Positions 34,801 to 46,045 of a stretch of 64,000 nucleotides of DNA are shown here, in pieces. Within the stretch, counting starts at the first letter, position 1. Each line of letters opens with the position of its first letter. A program made the translations under genes and the position numbers. The stretch is from Clonostachys chloroleuca. Taxonomy: Eukaryota > Ascomycota > Sordariomycetes > Hypocreales > Bionectriaceae. The notes under the pieces are model-generated. The model was not told the DNA's origin and did no database searches. It saw nothing but the letters and a program-made list of their open reading frames with translations. Location: positions 1,736,001 to 1,800,000 of the forward strand of contig JBANAY010000004.1 of assembly GCA_037952775.1 (NCBI GenBank), given 5' to 3'.

Positions 34801-36939
34801 ACGAGCAATTTCAGTCAATTTTTTTGCTTTTCGCTACGTAAGCGCACCGTGTGAACGCATCGCCAGGATTTTCCCCCCTTGCCCTTGGGCCAGCGTTCGC
34901 TCAGTGCACAGACACGACCAGGGGTTGTTACAGACAAAGGCGTAGGTTCTATTTCTGAGTCCTCCCACGGCACATGGGTAGGCACCAACAGTCAAAAACT
35001 GAGCCAACACGTTTAGCTAAATGGCAACTTTTCTATCAAGAACGAACGCTCTGATACGATGATAAGTCTTTTTCTACCTACCCAGCCGACTCAACGTCCG
35101 TTGTTTGGTCATGTCTCACCATCACAGCTGAACACCATGAAGCCCCACCCCCTCAATACCCCGAAACACTGGTACTTAGATACGCCAATTTTAGGAGCTG
35201 GAGTGGCTCCTCGTTTAGCTTTCTAATTCGCACACACCCCCAGCTCCTCCATCCGCCCCGGAGTAATAAGCTGCTAACAATGGATAATTTAGTAACATCT
35301 ATGGAACTTGCCGATTCCAGTAACACAAGCTGATTACAGTCCTCGCAAATACTACTCCTAACTAGATGTTATCCAGATGCCTTCATCAGAATGGGCAAAC
35401 GCCTTTTCCCATAACCGACGGACCGCATCCACATCAGGCTTCATATTGACAGGATGAACGTCCTGCACAGTTAAGGGTTGACTGACATTTCACGGACTTG
35501 CAAACGGAGATAACACCATTCCCCAGGTCATGGTTCTAGAAGCCATTCCTTTTCGCCCAGGGAACCCTGTGAAGTCTGGCATATCCATCCATGCTCCTTG
35601 ATCCCGCGATGAGTAGCATATCTGATTTGTGAATGATTTTCTGTTGTTGAATAAATGTAAATAAATCACAACCAATACATGCCACAAAACACGCCTGCAG
35701 GTCCAATCAAGCCTGGGCAGATAAGATTTACGCGCTGCGCATTTCATATCCACAATTAGAAAGTACTCGGCCGTTCTGCCTTGTTGGTTGTTGCAGGATT
35801 GGCTTATTTGCACTTTGGCTTGGAATACTTGCTCAGATTTAGAAATGGCCAGGCTTCAGAAACCTTTGGTCAGTCACCTCCTAACCACACGTGGGCATTA
35901 TAGGTTGCCCATACAAACATCTTCGGATTTTCGTCGTATCTATGACACAAACATAGTCCTCGTGTCTGTCGTGAACCAAGACGCAAGTCTCACGTTCCCA
36001 CATGTGGCGATTCATCTACATTCCGGGTTTTCGTGTTTTCGTGTGCGGGGTTCGGCAAAGTACCTTTGTCAGTTTGACTGGACTCGAATGCTCGGTCCGA
36101 TCCATCAGTTGCACCAAATGGCCCAGTATCACAGAGCGACGGGCTTGCCAATCATACACACGATTTCTCATGGCACCGCTGCTCATCTATTGACAGCCAA
36201 TCACAAGCCTCCCATGGTTAGCTTTTGCTTTGAAGTGCTCGGTCGAAAATGAAAGAATGGTTTAAAGAATCAACCCAAAAACCATCAGATAAATTGAACG
36301 TGATACCCAGACAAAAGAGCAGCATGGAGCCTCCATCAGCGTATTCTTTCAGCACGATACCAGCACGTTTAGAGACCCAACAGCGTGAGAAATGATTTAT
36401 TCTCTTAACATCGAAGTTTTCCCTGTCGCCTAATCATAAGGTAAGCTGATATCGGCTGTCCACAGCCTTTCGATAAGTATCCCAGGTTCCAGGTCGACGT
36501 TTTACGAGAGCAACCGTTGCCAATCGCACCACGAACTTTAGAAATATTGGCATTTCGCTTCGAACTGGCTCGGAACACCTCCGGCGAAAAGCATAAAATT
36601 GAGAAGGTCACTCTGTTTACGCAGAACCGTCGAGAATCACTTGTAGATGTCTACGGCCTCCACTTACTCGTGTTTAAAAGGAACTCTACAGATAGGCTGA
36701 TCCCAGTGGGTGAAATCCAGATGCCCTAACATTCTGTCACATATCGCCCATAGAGCGGGTACCGTTGTAGCAACATATAGAGCTCAAGCCCGCACCAAGT
36801 ATCACAAAAGCCGGGGAAGGACCTATTCATGGTAGTGAAAAAAAAAATGGTGGTCAATCCTCTAATTTATCAACACAATGTACACGAGGTAGGACCGCCC
36901 TCATCGATCTTTGATTTTCGTATTCCAAACCGCACCCGT
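31891..36939. other. Gene-poor 5-kb interval
   Basis: The left 1.2 kb is probably promoter and leader of the PR-1 gene: the minus strand is C/T-rich and a TATATAAAAATG-like AT block lies at 32797-32808. Beyond 33.1 kb I find no gene. Open frames of 100-220 codons on both strands (32410-33081 minus, 33086-33586 minus, 35788-36252 plus) lack family motifs. No tRNA, rRNA or transposon ends were seen. Confidence 0.35.
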
Positions 36940-37750
36940 TTATTGCTTTGCCTCCTGCCCAGGAACAAAGGGCTTGCCCTCGATGGAGCGGAACTTGCGG
37001 TCGGCAAAGATCTGCTGCGGTCGGAGCTCGACGGGTGTGACGTTCCCAGGCTGGTCGGGGATCTTCTTCTCGAGTTTCTAGATTGGAGGGAATGGTGTGA
37101 GCTTTCGAGGTTTTTAAGGATATATATTGCATATATGCATATCGCAAGTTAAAGTAACAGGGACTCACCAAGTTATCAAAGACACACTTGTTGAGCCGCC
37201 ACTCAAAGGGGCGGCATTGCCACAGCTGGTGGTTGTGGTTGTCGAGGCACTTCCAGTGGTTGGTGAACTGCTCAAGGCAGTGCTTGTTGACGTCCTCGAT
37301 ACTGTATGTCCAGCCCTGTCAGCGTGTCCGGTCGAACAATCTGAGCTCTGTAGAGCTTCATATATTTCAATGGGTCTGTTTGCGGATTTCAACGTACACG
37401 CTGGAAGCGCAGCGAGTAACACGGCGGCCCTCCTTCAAGCACTCGAACTCGCCGCGGCCGGGGTTCTCGTTCTTGCACTGCATGTAGTCATCGTTATAGT
37501 CGCGGCAGCGAGCGCCGATGAAGTAGGATGCGGATAGTAGCGGTGCAGAACTGGCGCCGACCTCCTGGACCTTGGGGATGTCGTCGGGGAGGGGAGTGGT
37601 GTCGATGAGGACGGTCTGATTGAACCTATGAGGGAACTATTAGTCGCATCTTCCTTGGCTGGGCAGCCATTGTGCCGCATCTTCGACACAGTGGGGATTA
37701 AAGACACCCGTTCGAGAGGTCAATACATACTGGGGCCTTCGGGTAGACAT
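36940..37750 (-). CDS. NADH:ubiquinone oxidoreductase 20.8 kDa subunit (NDUFA8-like)
   Basis: Accessory subunit of mitochondrial complex I, in the intermembrane space, with twin CHCH (CX9C) domains. Exons 37750-37731 (only 20 nt), 37625-37398, 37301-37169 and 37077-36940 give 172 aa. Spliced protein starts MSTRRPQFNQTVLIDTTPLP. The cysteine pairs are in FIGARCRDYNDDYMQCKNEN, GEFECLKEGRRVTRCASSVI, VNKHCLEQFTNHWKCLDNHN and HQLWQCRPFEWRLNKCVFDN. The C-terminal part has VELRPQQIFADRKFRSIEGK. The CX9C spacing in each pair supports import by the Mia40 relay. Confidence 0.93.
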
Positions 37751-38663
37751 TTTGGCGGTTCGTGAGCTGCCAATCCGCGAGATTAAGTTGATCCAATGGT
37801 GGTTAGGAATCCCGAGCTTTGGATTTGACGTGAGGTTGGAATTGGTGTGCCGTGATTGGCTGGTTGGCCAGTTCTACGTCCAAGGAACGGCCATTTCGAT
37901 TGTTAGTAATCAGCCGAGGTAATGCCGGTGCGTTCTATGAAAGCCTCTTGATAGCTGAGGTTAATCAGCGCTTCGACATGACTTCTCGAGTGATTTGCTA
38001 AGTATTTTGAAAACACACATTGGGTGGATATTGGGTACATTCATTTTGGTGTTCGATATATTATTGTCCTCTAAAATTTACTCGTGTTCTTCTTATGAGT
38101 AATTCTCCTTTACATACCTTTCCCTGTGAGGTTGAGACAAACTCCTACCTACGATGAAGATCCATCCAGCACATGTAAGATTCAAACAAGAGAATGTAAG
38201 GCCTCTGACAGATCCAAAGGCTCCTCGCGCGGCATATGTCGACAAGTCCAAGTTATCGGTATAGTTGTTTTCACCGAACCTGAGTAAGATGTAGAACAAG
38301 TAGAAGTACTATAGGGTAGGCTTGCCACGTGGTTATAGGTTAGGCTTAGTGGCAGCACAGACGCGCTTCGCCAGGGAATTCTGGACAGGCCGTGTTGTGC
38401 CTGGGAGAAAATATACAAAAAAGTAGCATCCATTGTTCTAACAACGATAAAGCTTTGCGATTCAAACCAAGGGCGATTTTGCATTACAAAAATCTACTTT
38501 GGTCACCAAATCCGTCGAATAGCCAGTCAAATCATCAGGTTTACTCTACTCGAAGACAGATGAACGGAGCACCTCGACGCTGAGCGCATCCGTCTATCGA
38601 GCTGTTCTAGTCAAGCTCCAGGATCATCGAAGCATCACGACAACAACAACAAAAGTTGCCACG
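37751..38663. promoter_or_regulatory. Divergent promoter region, complex I subunit / NUP57
   Basis: About 910 bp between divergent start codons. Two CCAAT-type motifs occur in the left part (ATTGG near 37850). No coding signal. Confidence 0.35.
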
Positions 38664-39864
38664 ATGTCTCTTTTCGGCCAAGCAACCGCCACAACCCAGG
38701 CGAAGCCCACCTTGAGCTTGTTTGGCCAGACGCAAACAGCACAAACGACGCAGCCTGCCCAACCAAACAGGAGCATTTTCGGTCAGACTTTGGGTGCACC
38801 TCAGCAGCAGCAACCACAGCAGCAACCGCAGCAGCAGCCGCAGCAGCAACAACAGACAAATGCGTTCGGGAGCTCCTTGCTAGTGCCCCAGCAGCAGCAG
38901 CAAGCGCAGCAGATGCCGACCTTATCTCAGTCCCAGGCCCAGCTTTCGAGCTCGTTATGGCAGCCCGGAAAGGAAACACCCCGTAGGAGACCACCCCCAG
39001 ACTAAGGTGATCAATGATAGGAGCATGGATGCTAACGTATGAGAACACGCAGATCAGAAGCCGATACTCGAGCAGATGAAGCTCGTAACAGAAAAATGGG
39101 ACCCAGCGAACCCGAATTGCGTCTTCAAGCACTACTTCTACAACAAGGTCGATGAAGCCCACATCCCTTTCTACAAGCCACAGCCCTTCGAAGACCCGCG
39201 CGAGTGGGAGGAAGCTCTACAGAACAAGCCTGCCCCGGGCTTCATGCCTGTTTTGTGCTCTGGCTACAAGGGACTCGCGGACCGTCTGCAGACACAGAAG
39301 CGTGCCATCTCCGAATTCAACACGCGACTACACCAGGTCAACGGCAGTCTGGATGCTATCCTCCAGCGCCACGAGCTAGAGACGGAGGTGCGCGCCTTGG
39401 CGGCCCGGAGACGACAGACGGCGATAAGCGAGCGGTGTATGGCACTGGCTGCTCGCGTCCAGGTCTTGCGCAATAGGGGATATTCGCTGAGTGGTGACGA
39501 GGACGACCTCAGCGCGAGGCTTCAAGGACTCGAGAGGGACATTATGGACCCTGCGGTGGGGGCTAGGGAGGAAGAGCTTTGGAGCCGACTGATTGTGCTG
39601 AGAGACTACGCCGACCAGCTGAATAAGGAGAAAGAGAAGTCTTCTAATGGAGAGGATGGTGGTCTGGATGAAGAGAGCGAAGCGAAGGCAAAGAGGGTAA
39701 GTCTTGGAACTGGAGTCTGGATTATTGGTGTTGAATATGCTAACCAGGTTTCCATACAGATTTTGGAGGATTACGAGAAGCAGCTTCAGCACCTGAAGAA
39801 GGAGTTGGAGGCACTTAATGGTGACTATGGGGAGTGGGAAAAGAGCAGGAATGCCTTGAGGTAA
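38664..39864 (+). CDS. NUP57: Nucleoporin Nup57 (NUP54 homologue)
   Basis: FG nucleoporin of the central Nsp1-Nup49-Nup57 channel complex. Exons 38664-38982, 39053-39696 and 39760-39864 give 355 aa. The N-terminal 100 residues carry FG motifs (SLFGQ twice, SIFGQ, AFGSS) and a polyglutamine stretch (about residues 46-65, PQQQPQQQPQQQQQ) encoded by mixed CAG/CAA codons. The conserved start of the alpha region is HQKPILEQMKLVTEKWDPAN, then CVFKHYFYNKVDEAHIPFYK and NKPAPGFMPVLCSGYKGLAD. Long coiled coils follow, including RVQVLRNRGYSLSGDEDDLS and EDYEKQLQHLKKELEALNGD at the end. Confidence 0.94.
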
Positions 39865-40052
39865 CTCGGCAACCCATGACCAGGGTGTTAGAATATTGGG
39901 TATAGGCGAATGGTTGGTTTATTAGGGCGTCGAGTTTGTCGAGCAACACATGGAGTTTGTCAAAGGGTTCCTAGGCAAGGATAGTTCAACTGGTATGGGC
40001 TATTATTAATAATGGAACTAGAGCCTCATCACTGCCTCATTGACTGACTATT
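39865..40052. other. Intergenic, NUP57 3' region
   Basis: Short AT-rich segment between the NUP57 stop and the MITE-like element. Confidence 0.4.
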
Positions 40053-40298
40053 CAAGTGGGTGACATGAGAAATGAGACACTCGAACATTAAGCTGCTTAT
40101 TCTCGAGTCTGTGACCGGTATTATCAGATTGTTGAGTACTAATAATATGAATACTAATAATATGAACTTCAGAGATAATACGGCATATATTATTACTAAT
40201 TTTTATTTTATACTATGTATTTCTCGAATCAAATTAGAAGAGAGTCTCTTTACAACCACTCTTCCATTTGGTGTCTCATTTCTCATGTCACTCACTTG
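40053..40298. mobile_element. MITE-like element with 28-bp terminal inverted repeats
   Basis: The left end (40053-40080) starts CAAGTGGGTGACATGAGA and the right end (40271-40298), read on the minus strand, starts CAAGTGAGTGACATGAGA. The two 28-nt repeats differ at one base. The 190-bp interior is very AT-rich, with a direct repeat of AATACTAATAATATGAA-type units near 40136-40165, and encodes nothing. Size and structure are those of a non-autonomous DNA transposon. I cannot see a convincing target-site duplication: flanks are GACTATT on the left and CCATTAT on the right. Confidence 0.75.
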
Positions 40299-40879
40299 CC
40301 ATTATATATGTTTCCTCAACCGCAGTCAATCGTAACCAGACATCGGAGTTATAATCTTGACTAGATAATGTTCCTCCCTTTCGCTGAATCCGCTCGAGCA
40401 ACTGAGAGATAGGAGACTTATGTTCCTAAAGCCAGCCAGTTTGCCTCGGGTTTTGTGTTGTGAGGCATGGCAATGAAGTAAGGATACAAAGACTCTAATA
40501 GGGCTAGTCTAAATTTTACCAATGCCTTTTTGTAGTGAGAGTTTGCTGAGAAGAGAGGGGAGGGTATTGAAAGGGACTCGCTGATTGACGGCCTAGCTAT
40601 TTGAAGCCATGGATCCCTTGATAGGTAAACACTCTCATGCTTGGAGATTGAATGAATATTGTACAATTGTTGACTTCTATTGAGTTTGATCCCAGTGTCC
40701 TATCCTGAACACACTCCTGATGCTATCGTACAAGGGCGGGCCTGTCTTTCCGGCCCAGATTTGCTTCATAAGGTCCGTTCATATATTACTGTATAATCCC
40801 CGAGCCTAAGGTCGTCGTACATTTATTGCTTGCTTCTTTCTGATGCTGTCCGCGTATCCGCTTGAGGGTAAAACAATAT
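40299..40879. other. Intergenic
   Basis: About 580 bp between the MITE and the Tom5 stop codon. No gene seen. Confidence 0.4.
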
Positions 40880-41174
40880 TTAGAAAATCTTGCCAATCAT
40901 GTCAATGGCGAAGGGAGCTGCGAGACGTTGTCCTTGTTAGTTTCGGTTATCGCAATAGGCGTCTTCGTATCGTAGGTGAACGTACACAGGTAGAGGAGGA
41001 AGGCTGTGGCGACAACTTGCTGGACGGTGAAGGCGGCCTCGGCCTCCATGGCGCGGATCTCCTCCTGGGATTGTTGAGGGGGGCGACTGTCGTCTCGTAG
41101 TCAGTTTATCTGGCATTTCCAACGCGCTCGTGCTTGGTGGTCTTGGGAGCTTTTGACTCACATCCTCCGAACAT
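40880..41174 (-). CDS. TOM5: Small TOM complex subunit Tom5
   Basis: Tail-anchored small subunit of the mitochondrial outer-membrane import translocase. Three exons (41174-41162 of only 13 nt, 41093-40986, 40917-40880) give 52 aa. The spliced protein starts MFGGYDSRPPQQSQEEIRAM, has an acidic stretch (EAEAAF), and ends in one TM segment, TVQQVVATAFLLYLSPFAID followed by MIGKIF. The MFG start, the acidic cytosolic head and the Pro inside the C-terminal TM segment are features of Tom5. The first intron uses GTGAGT and ends CTACGAG; an alternative CAG 7 nt on would break the frame. Identification rests on size, layout and motif resemblance. Confidence 0.75.
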
Positions 41175-41369
41175 TTTAACAAATGGTTTGGTTGGCTGAT
41201 GGAAATCTGATTCGGGTAGCGACTGGGATGGCGTCTAATGCGATGCGCTCGGGATTGTTGGTGATTCAACGAAGTTGGTATTAGAGGGGAATTACGTCGT
41301 CGGAGCTGTCCTCGATGCTCCATGAAAAACTCACTCTTGGTGCATATGGCTAAAAAAGCGTCGATGCCC

Positions 41370-41395
41370 GATAAGCGCTGATAAGCGCCGATAAG
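41370..41395 (+). promoter_or_regulatory. Three GATAAG sites at 10-bp spacing
   Basis: GATAAG occurs at 41370, 41380 and 41390, giving a 10-bp tandem repeat (GATAAGCGCY, twice, then GATAAGGACT). It lies about 195 bp upstream of the Tom5 ATG. GATAAG is the core site of fungal GATA factors such as AreA/NIT2 and the siderophore and light regulators. Confidence 0.55.
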
Positions 41396-41771
41396 GACTC
41401 GAGGGCTCGCTGCGTCACTCGGAGCGGCATGTCAGGGAGCATTGGATCGATGATTCGCTTTCCCCTTGCTTCCAAACAAAAATCTCCGAGATGGGCAAAA
41501 TCCGATTGCCATATGTTTCTGGGTCAAGATGTCTTCTCCACAGATCCTGACACTATCCTGCGTTTATGACAACAGGTGCTAAGATACATCACATATGGAG
41601 ACCAGGTACTGAGGAGGTTGAGTTCGTATGTTTTTTTTGGGGTTTCTTGAACGAACCCTTGCTCTTTATATATTTTACTAGAGGTATTCTAAAGTCATGC
41701 AATCATGCTCATCCGACCTTCCTTTCCACTTTGCCTTTTTAACTTTTACCGTATATTTTCTCCGTCATCAT

Positions 41772-43262
41772 TCATGCCTCGAAAACAAGCGCTACTGCAT
41801 CATCGCCTGCAGTAACCACTCTCTCACCCGTCTCGCCCTGCACGAAGCCCAGAACACCGCCGCCCTCGCCATCTCCTCGGTGGCCCTTCCATGCCTTCAC
41901 TAAACCGGAGTTTGAAGCATCTGCAGCGCCGGAGCCCGCAGTGCCACCGCGGAGATCCCACCTCCGTACCACACCGTCCATGCCGCAGCTGGTCAGTACC
42001 CATGAATCCTTGATGAACTCGACCTTGACAACGGAGTGATCCTCATGAGCGCCGATGATGTGTCTTCGCACGGCGAAGCGGCGGGTCGCGTCGAATACGC
42101 AGACGGATCCGTCGACGGACCCAGCAGCAAGGAGTGTTGTTGGTGGGGTAGTAGATGCGAGAGACACGGCTAGGGTCTCGACGCTGTCGGATTGTGTGTG
42201 AAGGGAGGCGAGGATCTGGCCTCCGCTTGTAGGGTCGGCGGCACTCTTGTTGCCTTTGCCACGGCCCTGCGACGGGGCGTTGCCGGAGAGACGGGGGAGG
42301 GAGACGACCTTGATGGCACCGCCTGCGCCGCCGGCTGCGACGAATGCACCCTTGGGGTCGATGGCGAGGGAGTAGAGACCGCCCTCAACCTCGAATCGCT
42401 GATCCTCACCAGTGAGCGAGACGCAGGCCATGCCGTTATCGCTCGTCAGGCCCTTGGCAGCGGCCTCACCCCACACATCCCAGACGTACAGACTACTGTC
42501 CTCGGAGACAGTGACTAGAAGCTTGCCATCGGGGGTCCATGCGCCGGCTGTGCAGGGCATACCGTGGAGGAAGTAGGACTGGACGATCTGAAGGGCGTTG
42601 GATGGGTCGGAGGGGTCGACGGTGTAGACCCAGACGGAGCCGTCTGAAGAGCCGAGGGCGATTGTGTTGGGGTTGGTGGTGCTCGGGCAAGGCACCACCC
42701 AGTTGACCTCGGGAACCTCCTGCGCCTCGCCGAGGAGCGATACCTTGAGGGCCTGGCCGGGCTTCACCTCTGTCTTCCATGCTCGTATTCTGCCATCGAG
42801 ACCGCCGCTGATGAGGACTTCGCCCTGGGGCAGGGTCCAGGTTAGGGCGTTGATCGAGTCGGAATGGCCCTCGATCGCGAATAGGCTCTCGAGCTGTGTG
42901 GTCTGGCGGTTGGCGGCGGCGGCGTCGGGGTCGCTGGCGAAGCTTGCGGGGAGAACAGGTCTGGACTGGGCAGCGGAAGTGTCGAAGATCCAGCCGGCAC
43001 CGGGAGCGTCCTCATCAGCACCCTCAGCACCGCCTACAGCAATGAGGGAGGGGTGGACAGGGTGTTGGGCAATGGAGAAAAGGGAGTCCTTGGGGACGTC
43101 GAAGTAGGCGATCGAATCGTTTTGGAGGAGGATTTCCTCCTGCTCGTCGTCTGAGTCCATGGGGATGTCGTCGCCCTGCTCAATCTCCTCGGCGGCATCG
43201 TCTATGGCGAGCATCTCGTCGAGGTCCTCCTCGCGGTCGCGGGGTTGATTTTGGTCGGCCAT
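41772..43262 (-). CDS. SQT1: WD40 ribosome-assembly chaperone Sqt1 (AAMP-like)
   Basis: Eight-bladed WD40 protein; yeast Sqt1 is the dedicated chaperone of ribosomal protein uL16 (Rpl10). Single exon of 496 aa. The N-terminal 50 residues are strongly acidic (EEDLDEMLAIDDAAEEIEQG), a known feature of Sqt1. WD repeats include GHSDSINALTWTLPQGEVLI, SGGLDGRIRAWKTE, CTAGAWTPDGKLLVTVSEDS, SLYVWD and VLTSCGMDGVVRRWDLRGG. Ends AGDDAVALVFEA. Confidence 0.92.
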   Translation of the reverse strand: MADQNQPRDREEDLDEMLAIDDAAEEIEQGDDIPMDSDDEQEEILLQNDSIAYFDVPKDSLFSIAQHPVHPSLIAVGGAEGADEDAPGAGWIFDTSAAQSRPVLPASFASDPDAAAANRQTTQLESLFAIEGHSDSINALTWTLPQGEVLISGGLDGRIRAWKTEVKPGQALKVSLLGEAQEVPEVNWVVPCPSTTNPNTIALGSSDGSVWVYTVDPSDPSNALQIVQSYFLHGMPCTAGAWTPDGKLLVTVSEDSSLYVWDVWGEAAAKGLTSDNGMACVSLTGEDQRFEVEGGLYSLAIDPKGAFVAAGGAGGAIKVVSLPRLSGNAPSQGRGKGNKSAADPTSGGQILASLHTQSDSVETLAVSLASTTPPTTLLAAGSVDGSVCVFDATRRFAVRRHIIGAHEDHSVVKVEFIKDSWVLTSCGMDGVVRRWDLRGGTAGSGAADASNSGLVKAWKGHRGDGEGGGVLGFVQGETGERVVTAGDDAVALVFEA

Positions 43263-43798
43263 TGTGTCAGTCCTTGCGATCTGGATTGGCTATAGTAAAT
43301 CGAGAGGATTAAAAATAAGGCGTATCTGTCGCCTTTATGTATCTATCCTTGGGCTCCAGAACCAGGGCGATGGCAACTTTTATTCTGGCAGTGGACAATC
43401 GAAGAAGCTGCGCTTGGTTTGCTTGATAAGCAGATACGGCCAAATTTTTGCTTAGAAAATCGCAGCCAAATTTTCTTTTGGCAGCGGGGTGATAAGAAAT
43501 GCGTCACAATTGCCCCGCCATTTATCAAGGCGCAACCACAGCAGGGCCTGGACAAGCATGTGCAGGTGGAATAGCATTGCTCCATCGTGTTACCAGGACT
43601 AACTGAGTACGTGAATTTGATGTTGGACTCTTTTTATGAAAGTTTGTTTATTTGGTTAAATGAATGAATGAATAAGTGCCTTAAGCCTGGGCCAATCTGC
43701 TATTATCCAACTAACGCCGGTCCCATCTCGTGAAGAGGATGCAATTATCTCTTTTGTCAAAGTTCCAGATGCCCTGTGTGACAGTATTAATGAATTAC
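43263..43798. other. Intergenic between SQT1 start and SPP1 stop
   Basis: About 540 bp with the SQT1 promoter; GATAAG motifs also occur at 43422 and 43490. No gene seen. Confidence 0.4.
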
Positions 43799-45197
43799 CT
43801 ACGCTCCGTCAAGTACTTCCACCCAGTTGCACTCCGCTTTCTTCCTCCGCCACCGCTCCCCAGCGGCATCTCGAACAATCTTTTCTTCTTCACTGACTTC
43901 TGCGGCCTGGCTAGCCATCTCGCGTATCTGATGTTTAATACCAAGCACGAGCATCTTTTGCCAACCGCCGTGGACTTTGCACCTCTTGCGCTCGCATATC
44001 CACTCAGCTTCTCCGAGCGCCGAAGCCTGGAAGATGGCCTCGCCCTCGGAACTCTTCACAAAGGCCGCAAATGCGTCTCGTGCTGATATTGTGTCTAGTC
44101 GTGGGTCGTAGCCGCACATATCGTCACCAAAGGGACCGGCATTGATCACCTTTCTGCGACGCTCTTGTGCCAACTCAATCAGTGTTAGCATCTTGTGACA
44201 TAAGAGAGTATCTTCAGCAAGGTGGAAACGAGTATTTGCTGCCTCTTCCAGAATGGACTTTTCTTCTTGAGTCAGAATTTCTGATAAATCTTCCTCGGGG
44301 GCTATAGTATACTTAGTTAGCTGAAGGTGGGACACATAATATGGTGAAATTGGCCAAAGACTCACTGCTGCCTTTTGCGTCCTGTATTTTGGTCGTTTCC
44401 TTCTGAAACGGCATTTTAACCAGCGTAAGAAGGCCATTTTCATCAACGCCCGATAGATCGCTAGTGATGAGCGCCATAAACTCGTCTTGCAATAAATGGT
44501 CGTTTAGGCCGTTCTTTGCCTTTCCTTTGGGAAGCCTTGAGACTAAGCGCTCCCACCACACCTGTGCATGCTCATTTGAGCAGAAGACGCTTGTTTCGTC
44601 TTGCCAGAGCCGTGCTGCTTTGCGACATGTTCCCAGTGCGCAGGTTTTCTTGTAAATGGTGGACAGGCCTTCCTTGGTGCAGTTGGGGCAGACGAATCTC
44701 TCAATGAGCGACTCTCCGATTTCCTTGCTGAGTTTGATACACTCCCCGTGGAACCAGTCCTCGCACTTCTCACAGCAGATCATCCACCTGTGGTCGTCAG
44801 GACCCCGGCAAATACAATACGGCCCGTGGTCGGACTCGTCATCGTCATCTTCTTCCCCGTCATCATTATCCTCAGCTGCTGAGCTGGCTCCTGGGACTGG
44901 TGTTGGCTTGGCCTTCTTGGCTGCCTTCTTGGGTCCGCTCTTCCTTGGTCGTTTGGGCGCCTTCTTAGCGGTTCCCTTCTTTTTGATACCACCCGAGAGA
45001 GCCCCCATCGTGGCAGTAGAGTCGCCAGTCTCTGTTGATGGCAGTGGTTGCTGTGATGCTGACCTGCTGTCCGTAGAAGGGGCTGGCTGAGGTAAAGGTG
45101 AGCTGGCGGGCATAGGAGTCCCGGATTTAGACTGGTGTTCTGGGAGTTTTGCCTCCGGCTCATCGCCCGGTAGCGGCGAGGGGTTTGGCGTCTCCAT
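43799..45197 (-). CDS. SPP1: COMPASS subunit Spp1-like PHD-finger protein
   Basis: PHD-finger subunit of the Set1/COMPASS histone H3K4 methyltransferase. Exons 45197-44366 and 44301-43799 give 444 aa. After a Pro/Ser-rich head comes a Lys-rich segment (KKKGTAKKAPKRPRKSGPKK) and an acidic run. The PHD finger is at about residues 122-175: GPYCICRGPDDHRWMICCEK, CEDWFHGECI and FVCPNC, a full Cys4-His-Cys3 set with the aromatic Trp that reads methyl-lysine. A second cysteine cluster follows (CALGTCRKAARLWQDETSVF, CSNEHA), as in Spp1/CFP1 proteins. The C-terminal region has VHGGWQKMLVLGIKHQIREM. The intron ends GTGAGT...CTATAG. The in-frame codon further upstream at 45257 is TTG, so 45197 is the first ATG. 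Confidence 0.9.
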
Positions 45198-46045
45198 TGC
45201 GCCGGGTTGTAGTTGAACAAACGGATTGGCTGGCCGGGTTCTCACCCCTTGACCCAAGTCGCGACTTGCCGGACAATGGTGGCCAACGAAATATGAATAC
45301 AGGACTCGAGCTCAGGCTCGGTACAACGTAACAAAACCCCTGACAAATACAATATAAAGATATGATCGTCCTGCGTGCAGATGCGGGGAATGACGTCCGC
45401 TGAAGCCCGGCTTGTTCCAGGTATTTGTCGGTCTTTCACTTCCACCCTTTTGATGATACTATTTCTCAGTTCTGTCCAGGAACCAATCTAATAACCCCGG
45501 CAGGTACTTACACGTCGCGCCTTCTGGATGTCTTTAATTTTCGATGGGGCGAATTGCCAGATCGGGATTGGCCCACTTGTGTCACGTGGGGCCTCATTGA
45601 GCTCTCCGATCAGTTGAAATTGCGAAACTGATTACAATTCAGAATCTGAAAAAAAATATTGAGTAATGACATTTCAGTTGATGTCTTCGATTTCGAGCCG
45701 ATGACCGTACCCTGCGTGGCTGGATGATGCTGCGCTGAAGAGTGACGGTTGGGTCCAGGGACTTGTTCAGCTCACTGGTTGCCAGAGCTGCCGTATGTAG
45801 GTAGCCTTGGCGCTCCTGAATTTGCCCATACTTTTACTCTACCTGTGACGGTGGCTATTGCTCTATTCTACTTGTGAGTCCATGTGTCGTTCGGGGATGG
45901 GAAAGCTGAGTTGACAGGTCTCCACCTGCAACTTCACTTCGGATTCTTCGGTTAATCTGGCTCGGTGACTCATGAGCCTTTTAGCAATGAATCTTCCGAA
46001 TAATCTACCCCAAAACCAAATTTGCCTATATTGATCGGTGCTACG
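45198..46045. promoter_or_regulatory. Divergent promoter region, SPP1 / SDR gene
   Basis: About 850 bp between divergent start codons. No coding signal seen. Confidence 0.35.

Noticed and set aside
35788..36252. 154-codon plus-strand ORF
   Set aside because: No motif or domain, and amino acid composition looks random.
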